64,000 nucleotides of DNA from Gilvirhabdus luticola. Its GTDB lineage: Bacteria; Bacteroidota; Bacteroidia; Flavobacteriales; Flavobacteriaceae. The translations under genes and the position numbers were made by a program. The DNA is taken from assembly GCF_032583975.1 (NCBI RefSeq), contig NZ_JAWHTF010000001.1; one strand, 5' to 3'. Shown here one piece after another: positions 43,001-50,418 of this stretch; the first letter of the stretch is position 1, and the number at the start of each line of letters is the position of its first letter. The notes below the pieces were generated by a model. The model saw only the letters and a list, made by a program, of their open reading frames with translations. It ran no database searches and was not told where the DNA came from.

Positions 43001-43388
43001 GATTAGTATAATTGCCTCCATCTTCACCTAAATAAACCCCAAAAGAACGGTATGCATCCGCTTTGACATCAAATGATAGTTGATAGGAATGTTCTTGGAT
43101 TAATGGAAAACCCCATTGTGCTAATTGCAGATCCCAAGTGTTTGAACCTGCATTTATAATTTGAAAGTTGCATACTTCATCAACAACCATTGGGTTTGCA
43201 TCTGAACCATTTCCATAGTAATTCACCCAATATGCCCATGTATTAATAGGTGGTGTAGGGGTGTCAAAAGGAATAATTTCGGTGGTTAAACTAAAATCAC
43301 CATCGTACAAAATATTTTGGGATTGGCTTGCACTAATAGTCAAGTACATTATACCCAAAATCAAAGATTTAAAGTAATATTTTTTCAT
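40029..43388 (-). CDS. Large secreted multidomain protein with type IX secretion C-terminal signal
   Basis: About 1119 residues from the ATG at 43388 (MKKYYFKSLILGIMYLTISASQSQ is the signal peptide; the in-frame ATG at 43433 only adds non-signal residues). Domains: two near-identical carbohydrate-binding-like beta-sandwiches (NILYDGDFSLTTEI ... FDNIVLTDLG, about 25-190 and 395-550) flanking a DUF5689/OB-like segment (ADITALRDHVAANGEGLYYEI); three SusE/SusF-like repeats (GILGSAVNGW ... GEYNF, about 555-810); a HYR-like domain (CPNPEIVCPWDIYVDNFPGMCGAYVDYP); and a type A sorting domain ending LSTGIYILKLEIEGEYFFKKFVKN. Probably a surface glycan-binding protein. There is no recognisable hydrolase domain. 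Confidence 0.85.
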   Translation of the reverse strand: MKKYYFKSLILGIMYLTISASQSQNILYDGDFSLTTEIIPFDTPTPPINTWAYWVNYYGNGSDANPMVVDEVCNFQIINAGSNTWDLQLAQWGFPLIQEHSYQLSFDVKADAYRSFGVYLGEDGGNYTNLIGYDRYMYDATTEWQTITIEFEAFSVFPLHKLSFELGTNSTTMYFDNIVLTDLGLDYNYNIVADITALRDHVAANGEGLYYEITGASLVNHTDSFHNRLWLQDSHISGIAIVDADATITTDFNVGDKVTGLKGQARYLNDTKITLLPSTDSGVLESSGNPVIPEVVAIPDFNSNYINYESEIIELQNVTIEEGDGVAVFNPGSIYHVTDVNMNTVLMYIDYWDANHIGTIIPTSTLSSLVAVAGHYGGVAQIYPRSLSDFTLGSSNILYDGDFSLTTEIIPDTPAPPINTWTFWVNNGNGSEANPTVIDGVCNFQIINAGNETWNVQLEQYGFPLIQGHSYKLSFDVKADADRSFGVYLGEFGGNWTTLIGYDRYLYDATSEWQTIHIEFEAFSVFPLHKLSFELGTNNTTTYFDNVVLTDLGATEHSIGIIGTAVNGWSDDVNMETSDGINYSLSNYPLAEGELKFRQDDDWSVNWGGDTFPTGFGWQDGPNIPIHFAANYDISFNRFTGEYTFICLDNCPANIGILGSAVNGWSEDIDMSTTDGITYTLNNFFLTDGEAKFRQDNSWAINWGGDTFPTGIATRDGPNIPINRGKYNITFNIETGEYNFAYLSIDILGSALNGWSNGIDMQTEDGKNYTLSDYYFSSGEVKFRQDHSWAINWGGDSFPNGVGFLNGPNIPVLEGTYDVTFNRLSGEYNFIATTCPNPEIVCPWDIYVDNFPGMCGAYVDYPEVVPQANCGGEGIVFEQTSGLSSGSFFPVGITTNTFELTNSTGDVATCSFNVTVYDAELPVITDLNENYEPLWPANHKMVPVFIEYITQDNCNISTTDIYISTNEPENSIGDGNHEPDWEIIDEHNVLLRAERSGTGNGREYYITIRVVDDSWNYTERQISILVPHDNGKITEEFIQSNQRVNKFILYPNGVDEIINIKGLKTSSNPSYYIVDMFGTIKKSGTLFNNQIDARTLSTGIYILKLEIEGEYFFKKFVKN

Positions 43389-43459
43389 AATGGTCTCTTT
43401 TAAAAAATTAATTCTATAAGATATGCATACCACAAATTGCTTACAATGATGAATATCAG

Positions 43460-43515
43460 TTTAGGACTAGAATATTGAGAAGCTTTTCCTTATTTGGGAG
43501 GGCTTTTTTTGTTTT
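43460..43515 (+). repeat. tRNA-Asp trailer copy D (degenerate)
   Basis: GTTTAGGACTAGAATATTGAG then the intact AGCTTTTCC, TTATTT loop, GGGAGGGC and T-run. A few bases are lost or changed relative to copy A in the 5' part. Confidence 0.8.
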
Positions 43516-43558
43516 GTAAAACATTAATTAGGAGAGTTGAATTTGAAAATGATACAAT

Positions 43559-44995
43559 TCAATTCAATTTATAGCTGGTTGAACAATACCCTGTAGCGAT
43601 ATACTTACCTTCTTTAGAAAATGCATTAAACTTATACCATGTGGCTTCATAAGACGAAAAATCGAAATAAAAGTTGTCCAAAGTCGAATTAGAATTATAA
43701 ACCAATTTTTTATGTTCAATATATTTGTTATTCGATTTTTTATATACATTAACTTTAATTTGAGAAGTATTTAATTTATTAGGGTAATTATCTACATATA
43801 CCCAAATTTTTCCACCTTTTTGCCTGTCAATAGTAAAACTAGTATATCGTTTAGATTTAGATGGAATATAATTATTGTTTTCTTCTGGTGAAATATTTGA
43901 AAACCAAATTTTCGCTTTACTATAATAGGAAGATGAAAATGAAGTATAATTTGGCTTTTTAACAGGGGTTTTATTGCCAATATTCATTGAGGAATTAATC
44001 TGGTATGCTGTTTTTATTGGTTGTTTTTTTCCTGTAGTTGTATTAATAGAAAAGGATCTTTTTGGAGCTACTAAACCCTTACGTATTAATTTTTCTTGAA
44101 GTTCAGGATTGCTGGCAGCTATATAATACATACCATTAATACCGCCCACTAGACCAATATTGGTTTTCGTTCCTTTAGCGGTTGCTATTCCAATTACTTC
44201 ATTGTTTTCATCAAAAACAGGACCACCGCTGTTTCCGCCATGTATCTCTGCATCGGTTTTAATATATCCATAATCCTTGTTAAATACAAAATCCAATCCA
44301 CTCATAATGCCCATACTCAATGTGCTCATATCTAATAACATTAGGTCATGGTTACCTCCGAATTGTTGAGGGAATCCGTAAACGCAAAGTTCTTCACCTT
44401 GTTGGGTTTCATCAGAATTTCCTATGGGGAGTGCCTTAAATTTTTCGTCAACTGGATTGCCATCAATATCACTTAATACCTTTAATATAGCTCCATCGAA
44501 AGCCCCCATACCAATAGCTACTACCTCGGCAACATAGAGTTTGTAGTCGGTCTCGTTAGCACCGTGATAAACCTGTATAATGGGGGTGGCGTAACCTGTG
44601 CGAAAAGCCTTTACAAAATTTTTGTCATTTACAATCTCGTCGGAATAAGAATCAAGATTACTTCTAGTGGTTCCTGATTTGTCTTTAAGGTCGTAATCAA
44701 TATATCCCTTAACACACATTTCAACTACATGTCGATTGGTGAAAATATAACCATCTTCACTCACAAAGAATCCAGAGCCCCTGCCTATATATCCAGACCC
44801 CTTTTTCTTTTTTTCCTGTACTGAATCTTGTAATAATATTTTTACAACACCTTTGCTGTATTTTGATACAATTAATTTGGTGTCCAATTGGGGCTCCTTA
44901 CAAGAAAACAAAACAGTAAAAAGTGCCGAAAGGAATATAAATATTAAAAGGGAGTAAAACTTTTTGCCACCCATAATTTTTATAAAGGAGAACAT
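43559..44995 (-). CDS. Trypsin-like serine protease lipoprotein
   Basis: A 478-residue protein. The signal region ends LFTVLFSC, giving a lipobox cysteine near residue 32; an earlier ATG (MGGKKFY, residue 8) could be the true start. The S1/HtrA-like catalytic triad is visible: His in DGYIFTNRHVVE, Asp in MGAFDGAILKV and Ser in EIHGGNSGGPVFDENNEVIGIAT. A C-terminal beta-rich domain (about 350-478: KIWFSNISPEENN...ITARKGGKIWVYVDNYP-like) has no PDZ features, unlike DegP. It forms the only gene between trailer copies D and E. Confidence 0.88.
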   Translation of the reverse strand: MFSFIKIMGGKKFYSLLIFIFLSALFTVLFSCKEPQLDTKLIVSKYSKGVVKILLQDSVQEKKKKGSGYIGRGSGFFVSEDGYIFTNRHVVEMCVKGYIDYDLKDKSGTTRSNLDSYSDEIVNDKNFVKAFRTGYATPIIQVYHGANETDYKLYVAEVVAIGMGAFDGAILKVLSDIDGNPVDEKFKALPIGNSDETQQGEELCVYGFPQQFGGNHDLMLLDMSTLSMGIMSGLDFVFNKDYGYIKTDAEIHGGNSGGPVFDENNEVIGIATAKGTKTNIGLVGGINGMYYIAASNPELQEKLIRKGLVAPKRSFSINTTTGKKQPIKTAYQINSSMNIGNKTPVKKPNYTSFSSSYYSKAKIWFSNISPEENNNYIPSKSKRYTSFTIDRQKGGKIWVYVDNYPNKLNTSQIKVNVYKKSNNKYIEHKKLVYNSNSTLDNFYFDFSSYEATWYKFNAFSKEGKYIATGYCSTSYKLN

Positions 44996-45093
44996 TATAA
45001 TTCTTACTTACGTGCTATGTGCAATAAATATAAAAAATTTTTTAAAATTGTATATTTTGATTGAGGGATTGTAGAAAATACCTATTTGGTTGG

Positions 45094-45140
45094 AGACTAG
45101 TGAGAAGCTTTTCCTTATTTGGGAGGGCTTTTTTTGTTTT
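45094..45140 (+). repeat. tRNA-Asp trailer copy E (terminator part)
   Basis: AGACTAGTGAGAAGC onwards is identical to copy A through the T-run (TTTTTTTGTT). The 5' part is missing. It lies 11 nt before the stop of the minus-strand gene that follows. Confidence 0.88.
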
Positions 45141-45150
45141 AAGTGCATTT

Positions 45151-45531
45151 TTATTTCTGCGTCCATTTTCTCACATTCAGATAGATACTGACAACAAAAG
45201 CGGAGAAAAAAACTATTGTAGTTCCTGTATCAACTAATGAAACCGATAAATGCACACCAGTTATTTTTAATATGAGGAAATGTATATATGATGTGCTCAT
45301 ATCATGATAACCTAGCATTTCACGTACTTGCCAGTGCCAGTCAGTACAAAAGCAATATCCCCATCCGTACCTGATACCAAGGATAAACCATGAAAATGCA
45401 GTGAGTGACAATACAATAAGATTAGCTAGACGCCATTTCGGTATGATCCACCCAAATATATTAAACAAGATAACAACTGTATGAAATCCAAAAAAGAAAA
45501 TATTAAGAAATTTGAGTATAGGCTCTTGCAT
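45151..45531 (-). CDS. DUF2784-type small membrane protein
   Basis: A 126-residue protein with four hydrophobic helices. The loop WGYCFCTDWHWQVREMLGYHDMSTSYIHFL matches the DUF2784 signature (CxxTxWxxxxR). Function unknown. It shares a strand with the next membrane gene upstream at 46372, 118 nt away, both enclosed by trailer copies E and F. Confidence 0.75.
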   Translation of the reverse strand: MQEPILKFLNIFFFGFHTVVILFNIFGWIIPKWRLANLIVLSLTAFSWFILGIRYGWGYCFCTDWHWQVREMLGYHDMSTSYIHFLILKITGVHLSVSLVDTGTTIVFFSAFVVSIYLNVRKWTQK

Positions 45532-45649
45532 TTTATTAAAGGTTTTATGACCTTCATTAAAAATAATTTAAATAAGACACTAATAGAAGTTTTCTTCAAA
45601 AAAAGTATCCCGCTAATTAAATTCTATAATTGTGAGAGGTTTAAGTAAT

Positions 45650-46372
45650 TTACATTCCTTTACCAATAACAGAATGACAAATATTTATCCACCACTGCCA
45701 CTTTCCCATAGGCGCAATAGCAAAGGTGTAGAAGGCAACACCTATAAAAGCAAAAGAATAGGAAGCATAAATCTTTTTATATTTTTTATAATCCATTATC
45801 ATTAAATAGAGTAAAACAATATGAGCTGCAGCAAAACAGATATATGCTGCTTGAATATATGAAATAGGCGGATTACCATCATATGCTGCTAATAATGGGA
45901 AATAAAGTAACCTAGCAGTAGCCGGAAGTAAAACCCAAAAAACAGTGGATATCATCCATCTCGCATGTTTATTATAATCTCGTGCATTCAATACACCTAA
46001 TACCACAGCTATGCTAAATCCTGTTAATGCACAAATGTCCCCGAATGAGAAACCATATTTTAACATATCTGGCAGAAAATCGTTCACTACTTGATATGGG
46101 ATTACTTGAAAGGCTGAAAATACAACACCTCCTGCAAGGAAAAGCATTACTATACCTAGCTTTTTATGATAAATAGCAGGCTTATTATGAATCAACCATG
46201 GTTGTATAATAAGAAGTAAATACCATGCTGTAGCAGTTAGTCCATGCATATGCTGACGCCAAGGAGCATCACTAAAAACACTCCAGTATGACATGTAAAA
46301 CCCAGCAATTGTTAAAACAAAAGGAATGATTAGCCATAAATGAGCTTTTGGATACACTAAATCTGTTTTCAT
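45650..46372 (-). CDS. Uncharacterised polytopic membrane protein
   Basis: A 240-residue membrane protein with about seven helices. HMHGLTATAWYLLLIIQPWLIHNKPAIYHKKLGIVMLFLAGGVVF, containing several His, resembles DUF2306-like/cytochrome-b-like membrane proteins (paired histidines in helices 2 and 3 could hold haem, unproven). No enzyme motif. Located in the accessory block between trailer copies E and F. Confidence 0.68.
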   Translation of the reverse strand: MKTDLVYPKAHLWLIIPFVLTIAGFYMSYWSVFSDAPWRQHMHGLTATAWYLLLIIQPWLIHNKPAIYHKKLGIVMLFLAGGVVFSAFQVIPYQVVNDFLPDMLKYGFSFGDICALTGFSIAVVLGVLNARDYNKHARWMISTVFWVLLPATARLLYFPLLAAYDGNPPISYIQAAYICFAAAHIVLLYLMIMDYKKYKKIYASYSFAFIGVAFYTFAIAPMGKWQWWINICHSVIGKGM

Positions 46373-46467
46373 AATAATTAAATTGAGGTAGGTTAAATGC
46401 AGGAAGAAAACATAAAGTTAGAACAAATCGGATTATTTTTTGCAATAACCTCAAAAATATTGCATTA

Positions 46468-46546
46468 GTCACAGAAATGTGATAAAGTAGTTTGGAAATA
46501 GACTAGTGAGAAGCTTTTCCCTATTTATAAGGGCTTTTTTTGTTTT
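46468..46546 (+). repeat. tRNA-Asp trailer copy F (diverged)
   Basis: GTCACAGAAATGTGAT (one stem base changed), AAAGTAGTTTGGAAATAG, then AGCTTTTCC. The loop is changed to CTATTTAT and the right arm to AAGGGCT, then the T-run. It contains the GAAA hairpin but no tRNA end. It marks the right edge of the accessory region. Confidence 0.85.
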
Positions 46547-46677
46547 CAACTCATAGATACATTAAAATGTTAGTAAAAAGTTGATAAATGAGTAAACAAT
46601 ACGAAATATTAATTTCAAAGTATATCATTTATCCCTATCTTTATCTCAAGTAATTACTAACATAAAAATCAAAAACC

Positions 46678-46821
46678 ATGGAAGGATATTGTGTAAAGTG
46701 TAAAGATAAAAAGCAAATCAAAGGTGCTGCTGAAGTCACCATGAAGAATGGCAGAAAAGCAATGAAAGGAACTTGCCCAACCTGTGGAACAGGAATGTTT
46801 AGAATACTTGGGAAAGCCTAA
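46678..46821 (+). CDS. DUF5679 zinc-ribbon mini-protein
   Basis: A 47-residue protein. MEGYCVKCKDKK starts with one CxxC and GTCPTCGTGMFR carries the second, the treble-clef/zinc-ribbon DUF5679 pattern (YCVKCK...GxCPxCGTK). Known elsewhere as a stand-alone protein or as an accessory to topoisomerase; its role is unclear. The ATG at 46678 and TAA at 46819-46821 frame it, and a terminator follows 17 nt later, so it is a one-gene unit. Too short for most gene callers. Confidence 0.85.
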   Translation: MEGYCVKCKDKKQIKGAAEVTMKNGRKAMKGTCPTCGTGMFRILGKA

Positions 46822-46838
46822 TTTGTTAAAAGCTTAAA

Positions 46839-46867
46839 AAAAGGGAAACTTCTTGTTTCCCTTTTTA
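46839..46867 (+). terminator. Intrinsic terminator of the DUF5679 gene
   Basis: Arms AAGGGAAAC (46841-46849) and GTTTCCCTT (46855-46863) with loop TTCTT, flanked by an A-run and T-run. Confidence 0.9.
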
Positions 46868-47186
46868 TTTAAAGATGAAATCCTAATATAATTACGGGAC
46901 CAATTATTATAAGATAATACTCACTTTTTAATTAGAATAATTTAGAAGTGGTTATCCGCATAAATCTGAAGTTGATAAGTAATATCCGAATCTATGGCAA
47001 ATTCACTAATATCAGCTCTTAATTAATAAATAAATTTTGCGTTTGGTTTATTTTGTGTGCTTGCTAAAAACATAGATTCAAACCAAGACGAAGATTTCTT
47101 TATAGAAATTCTATTGAGTATTCGATTATTCTCAACTAAAGAAAATTTATTAAATTTAATCATTCAAATTTATAGCTAGTTAGACT
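46868..47186. other. Non-coding stretch upstream of the AraC gene
   Basis: 319 nt without gene. It must contain the promoter of the AraC gene, but no full -33/-7 pair is seen. Confidence 0.5.
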
Positions 47187-48062
47187 ATGTTCGATTCGTT
47201 TAGGCACTTTCTAGAAACGCCTGGATACAATAAGATAATAGGTGAAGATTACCTGATTGTTGAGTTTAAATGTCCTATTAAGGAAGAGCTCTTCACAGCT
47301 TGGTCTGAATGCCACAGTATTGTATACGTTTTGAGCGGTCAGAAAAAATGGATCATGCCGGCAAATGAGTATTTGGTCAAAGAAGGTCAGTCCATATTTG
47401 TTAGAAAAGGAGCTTTTAAGAACCAGCAATATTTTGAAGAAGGTTTTTGTGTTCTTATGTTTTTCATGAGAGATGATTTTATAAAAAGAAGTGTTGAAGA
47501 AGATATTTTTAGAGAAACTTCAGCTTTAAAGAAAATAGATAACCCAAATTTTATTTACAGGATAGATGTTTCAGAAAGCTTAAAAACCTTGTATCATTCC
47601 TTTTTCTCTTATTTAAAACAAAACAACAAACCATCACAAAAAATTATAGAACTCAAATTCAGGGAAATGATTTTGAATATTTGTTCTGTAGCTAGTAATT
47701 CGGCTATTACAGATGTTCTGTATACAATATCCAAAAATATTGATAACACAGTTGAGCAAATTATGGAAGAACAATATATCTATAATCTAAAGGTTGAAGA
47801 ATTTGCAAGATTATGTGGTAGGAGTGTTTCAACATTTAAAAGGGACTTCAAAAAATTATATGATACCACACCTGGCAAATGGTTAATGAAAAAACGACTT
47901 CATTTAGCTAGTAATCTAATGTTAAACACAGATTTTACAGTTCAACAAATTTGTTATGATTGTGGTTTTGAGAGTGACTCCCATTTTATTAGAAGTTTTA
48001 AAAAGCAATTTGGAACTACTCCAAAACAATGGAGAGATTCAAGGATTAGTACTCCAATTTAA
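47187..48062 (+). CDS. AraC-family transcriptional regulator (paralogue 2)
   Basis: A 291-residue regulator, similar along its whole length to the one at 35212. Sensor part: HSIVYVLSGQKKWIMPANEYLVKEGQSIFVRKGAFKNQQYFEEGFCVLMFF. DNA-binding part: EFARLCGRSVSTFKRDFKKLYDTTPGKWLMKKRLHLASNLMLNTDFTVQQICYDCGFESDSHFIRSFKKQFGTTPKQWRD. It stands alone on the plus strand just outside the right edge of the accessory region and is convergent with the small membrane gene at 48076. Its target is unknown. Confidence 0.92.
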   Translation: MFDSFRHFLETPGYNKIIGEDYLIVEFKCPIKEELFTAWSECHSIVYVLSGQKKWIMPANEYLVKEGQSIFVRKGAFKNQQYFEEGFCVLMFFMRDDFIKRSVEEDIFRETSALKKIDNPNFIYRIDVSESLKTLYHSFFSYLKQNNKPSQKIIELKFREMILNICSVASNSAITDVLYTISKNIDNTVEQIMEEQYIYNLKVEEFARLCGRSVSTFKRDFKKLYDTTPGKWLMKKRLHLASNLMLNTDFTVQQICYDCGFESDSHFIRSFKKQFGTTPKQWRDSRISTPI

Positions 48063-48075
48063 TAGCTTGTACAGA

Positions 48076-48459
48076 TTAATTTTCTGATATAATTCCTTTT
48101 TTAATTTTTCTAATTCTTTCTTTTTCCTGCATCTCATCCCATTTTTTGCCTTTTATTCTAATAAATATAGTGTGGATAATCAAAGTGGTGCCACTAAATA
48201 AAGCACCGGAGAGTAGATAAGTTAGGAAAACATTTAAGGAGTAGGGCAATTTTTCATTCATTGCTTCAAAGGGCACACCAATAATTAACGACACAAAGAT
48301 ACCAACCCAGAATGGTAGACATTGCATGCAGCTTGTTAAATACTTCCAAAAATTAGGACTGTTTTTTTCTGCAAAATCTCTTAAAGGTTCGAATATTTTG
48401 CTAATAGTTATGATAGCGGATAGCCCGTAAACAGTTAATACACTGATTAATAAATCCAT
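48076..48459 (-). CDS. Small membrane protein with CxxC, DUF1360-like
   Basis: A 127-residue protein with three hydrophobic helices. Its feature is SCMQCLPFWVGIFVSL, in which CxxCxxFWVG recalls the 'CPxCxGFWxG' of DUF1360/phage membrane proteins; the family call is tentative. The C-terminus is highly basic (KGKKWDEMQEKERIRKIKKG). On the minus strand, convergent with the AraC gene, 124 nt from the rhodanese. Confidence 0.6.
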   Translation of the reverse strand: MDLLISVLTVYGLSAIITISKIFEPLRDFAEKNSPNFWKYLTSCMQCLPFWVGIFVSLIIGVPFEAMNEKLPYSLNVFLTYLLSGALFSGTTLIIHTIFIRIKGKKWDEMQEKERIRKIKKGIISEN

Positions 48460-48583
48460 GATTTTAATTTTTTAAAGATTGTTTTATTGATTGAAGAAGA
48501 TAAAATGCAAGTCCTTTTTTTATAAATTTGGTGTTAAAATTCGAAGAACTTGCATTGGCCTTCTTAATATGCATAGCGAACTT

Positions 48584-48955
48584 TTAAATAGTAGCAGTTG
48601 TCGTTAATTTTAGCCAGGCTGAATGGCCACCATCCAAATTGCAGACATTTTTAATTCCTCTTTCTTGAGCTTTTATAGCGGCCATATAAGACATAACTCC
48701 TCCAGTACAGCAAAATAAATATGGTCCATCATTTTTGAAAATTGGATTAAAGTCGTCATGATTTTTATCAATTGCCCTTTCTATTGTATCAAAAGGAATA
48801 TTAATTGCACCAGGAATACTTCCTTGTTTTTCAATTCCCTTTTGATCTCTTACATCAATTATGTTGTAGTTATTTTCTGCTATGATACTATCTAGTTTAC
48901 TAACTGGAACTTGACGGATAATCTCTTTAGATATTTTCGGTTTTAGGATCTTCAT
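48584..48955 (-). CDS. Rhodanese-like protein
   Basis: A 123-residue single-domain rhodanese. YNIIDVRDQKGIEKQGSIPGAINIPF (CH2A-like) and LFCCTGGVMSYMAAIKAQERGIKNVCNLDGGHSAW (active-site loop plus the terminal 'xGGxxxW') are the family features. The usual loop CRxGxRS is CCTGGVMS here: the catalytic Cys is preserved, but the Arg residues that shape sulfur transfer are replaced. It lies 23 nt after the DsrE gene, so the pair may relay sulfane sulfur. Confidence 0.88.
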   Translation of the reverse strand: MKILKPKISKEIIRQVPVSKLDSIIAENNYNIIDVRDQKGIEKQGSIPGAINIPFDTIERAIDKNHDDFNPIFKNDGPYLFCCTGGVMSYMAAIKAQERGIKNVCNLDGGHSAWLKLTTTATI

Positions 48956-48978
48956 AATATTAATTTAAAATGTTATTG

Positions 48979-49347
48979 TTAAAGTGATATAGTCTCTGCG
49001 CCTTCTAAAATCAATTGGTGCAATGCTCCAGAACCAACTAACTCTACTTCATCAATTAAGTTTTCGGCAGAGTAACCTCGCACGGCTGCACAAGGAGGAC
49101 AAACCATAATTCTACATTTGTTGTTGACTACAGCGTCAATCATTTCTTTCATGGTAGGATCTTTTGGGTTAAGATGCACATGGTCTGCTGCACCTTTTCT
49201 AACCCAATCAACACCAGAACTTACTAAAAAAATGTTCACATCCAATCCAGATTTAATACCTCCATTGGCAATACTCCAAGCCACAGAGGCTCTTTCATCA
49301 TCTAATCCGTAGCTTATTAATACTACAATTTTATTTTTTGTATTCAT
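48979..49347 (-). CDS. DsrE-family sulfur-carrier-like protein
   Basis: A 122-residue DsrE/DsrF-like protein: KIVVLISYGLDDERASVAWSIANGGIKSGLDVNIFLVSSGVDWV is the opening Rossmann-like alpha/beta unit, and MVCPPCAAVRGYSAENLIDEVELVGSGALHQLILEGAETISL contains a double cysteine (CPPC) at the position where DsrE2/TusD-type proteins carry the persulfide. Small, cytosolic. First gene of the rhodanese pair. A possible role is trafficking of protein-bound persulfide; substrate and partner are unknown. Confidence 0.87.
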   Translation of the reverse strand: MNTKNKIVVLISYGLDDERASVAWSIANGGIKSGLDVNIFLVSSGVDWVRKGAADHVHLNPKDPTMKEMIDAVVNNKCRIMVCPPCAAVRGYSAENLIDEVELVGSGALHQLILEGAETISL

Positions 49348-49629
49348 AATAAAAATATTTAATTAGTTAATAAATTATTTGATAGGACAAATGTATTGTG
49401 GATGAGTTATAGTGGATTGATTGAAAAGTTCAAAAAATGGACTATATGGGCCATTAATAAAAATGGATAAAAAAACGATATAAGACTTTAGTATATTTTA
49501 TTGGATAATACTGCTCAATTAAATGTCATTTTTGTCATTGAAATGTAATTGCATAATATTTTAAGCAAGAGTTTTGCGTTTTTTTGAATTCAATAAAGCG
49601 CATAAATTTTAAAAAAATCGATAAAACGC
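49348..49629. other. Non-coding intergenic stretch between DsrE and the secreted gene
   Basis: 282 nt between divergent genes. AT-rich; contains the start-proximal promoter region of the DsrE/rhodanese pair. No other feature seen. Confidence 0.5.
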
Positions 49630-49659
49630 TTGTTTTTTTCGATAAATTACATAAATTTG
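49630..49659 (+). promoter_or_regulatory. Consensus Bacteroidota promoter for the gene at 49687
   Basis: TTG (49630-49632), 19 nt, then TAAATTTG (49652-49659), a full match to TTG-N19-TAnnTTTG. It ends 27 nt before the ATG at 49687. This placement rules out the in-frame ATG region at 49630 as the start of the coding sequence. Confidence 0.7.
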
Positions 49660-49686
49660 CTCATATCATTCTTAATCTACTTAAAC

Positions 49687-50133
49687 ATGAAAAATAAAAT
49701 TATTCTTTTCTGCTTTAGCTTTTTATTTGTAATTGGTTATGGATTTGCCCAAAAGAAAGGTGCCCCAAAAAGCATTATAAGTGAAACAGCTACAATAAAA
49801 AAATACCATAATAAAGAAGAACTCGATCGTATGCAAAAGGGTGAACTTATAGAGCTTTATGTTGAAAGAGTTGGAAGCCTTGTTAAAATTTTACCTTATG
49901 TAGGTTTTGCTACAAAACCTGGAGTAACTATGTCTTCATTTGGTATTCCTGATGAAAAAGATAATAGAAAAGCATTAGATGATCAATTTGAGGCTACAAA
50001 AGACTTCCTAGAAGTATCTGATGAATTTCAAAAAGGATTTTTACCTTTTACAGATACAGATAATATTATTTCATCTATTCTATTTTATGAAGAAATTCTA
50101 AAATTGTTGCATGAATATAGTGATTATCATTAA
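49687..50133 (+). CDS. Small secreted protein at the head of the spr locus
   Basis: A 148-residue protein starting MKNKIILFCFSFLFVIGYGFAQ, a good signal peptide; mature part KKGAPKSIISETATIKKYHNKEELDRMQKGELIELYVERVGSLVKILPYVGFATKPGVTM... No family is recognised. The helical NKEELDRMQKGELIELYVERV segment is the most distinctive. The start at 49687 follows the consensus promoter at 49630-49659. A long hairpin terminator at 50275 separates it from the gliding operon, although the same region of other flavobacteria also places unknown secreted genes ahead of sprC. Confidence 0.72.
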   Translation: MKNKIILFCFSFLFVIGYGFAQKKGAPKSIISETATIKKYHNKEELDRMQKGELIELYVERVGSLVKILPYVGFATKPGVTMSSFGIPDEKDNRKALDDQFEATKDFLEVSDEFQKGFLPFTDTDNIISSILFYEEILKLLHEYSDYH

Positions 50134-50274
50134 TTGTATCTATTGAGTTATATGATTTTTATTATTTTAAATTCTTTTAAAGGTTTTTAACTGGACAAAA
50201 TATATTTAGTCTCTAAAAATTAGGAATTTGAATATTTCTTAAATAATATTCAAACTATTAAGTATACAAACTTT

Positions 50275-50312
50275 AATATCGATGAAATACATATTTCATC
50301 GATATTTTTTTA
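50275..50312 (+). terminator. Intrinsic terminator with 14-bp stem
   Basis: Perfect arms AATATCGATGAAAT (50275-50288) and ATTTCATCGATATT (50293-50306), loop ACAT, then a T-run. It lies 140 nt after the secreted-protein stop and closes that unit before the gliding operon. Confidence 0.85.
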
Positions 50313-50372
50313 TAAATGTTGTAAAAAATTGCATTTTATCGAATAAATATGCATTTCATGGATTTTTTTTAT

Positions 50373-50380
50373 TATATTTG
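50373..50380 (+). promoter_or_regulatory. Likely -7 box of the gliding (spr) operon
   Basis: TATATTTG matches TAnnTTTG, 38 nt before the start at 50419 and after the terminator. No convincing -33 TTTG is seen at the right distance. Confidence 0.45.
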
Positions 50381-50418
50381 GTCAATAAGATTAATAAATT
50401 GATTTTAAAAAATAACCC

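Noticed and set aside
25672..46546. Search for an integrase, transposase or relaxase in the accessory region
   Set aside because: None of the genes carries tyrosine or serine recombinase, DDE or relaxase motifs, so the region is not called a complete mobile element.
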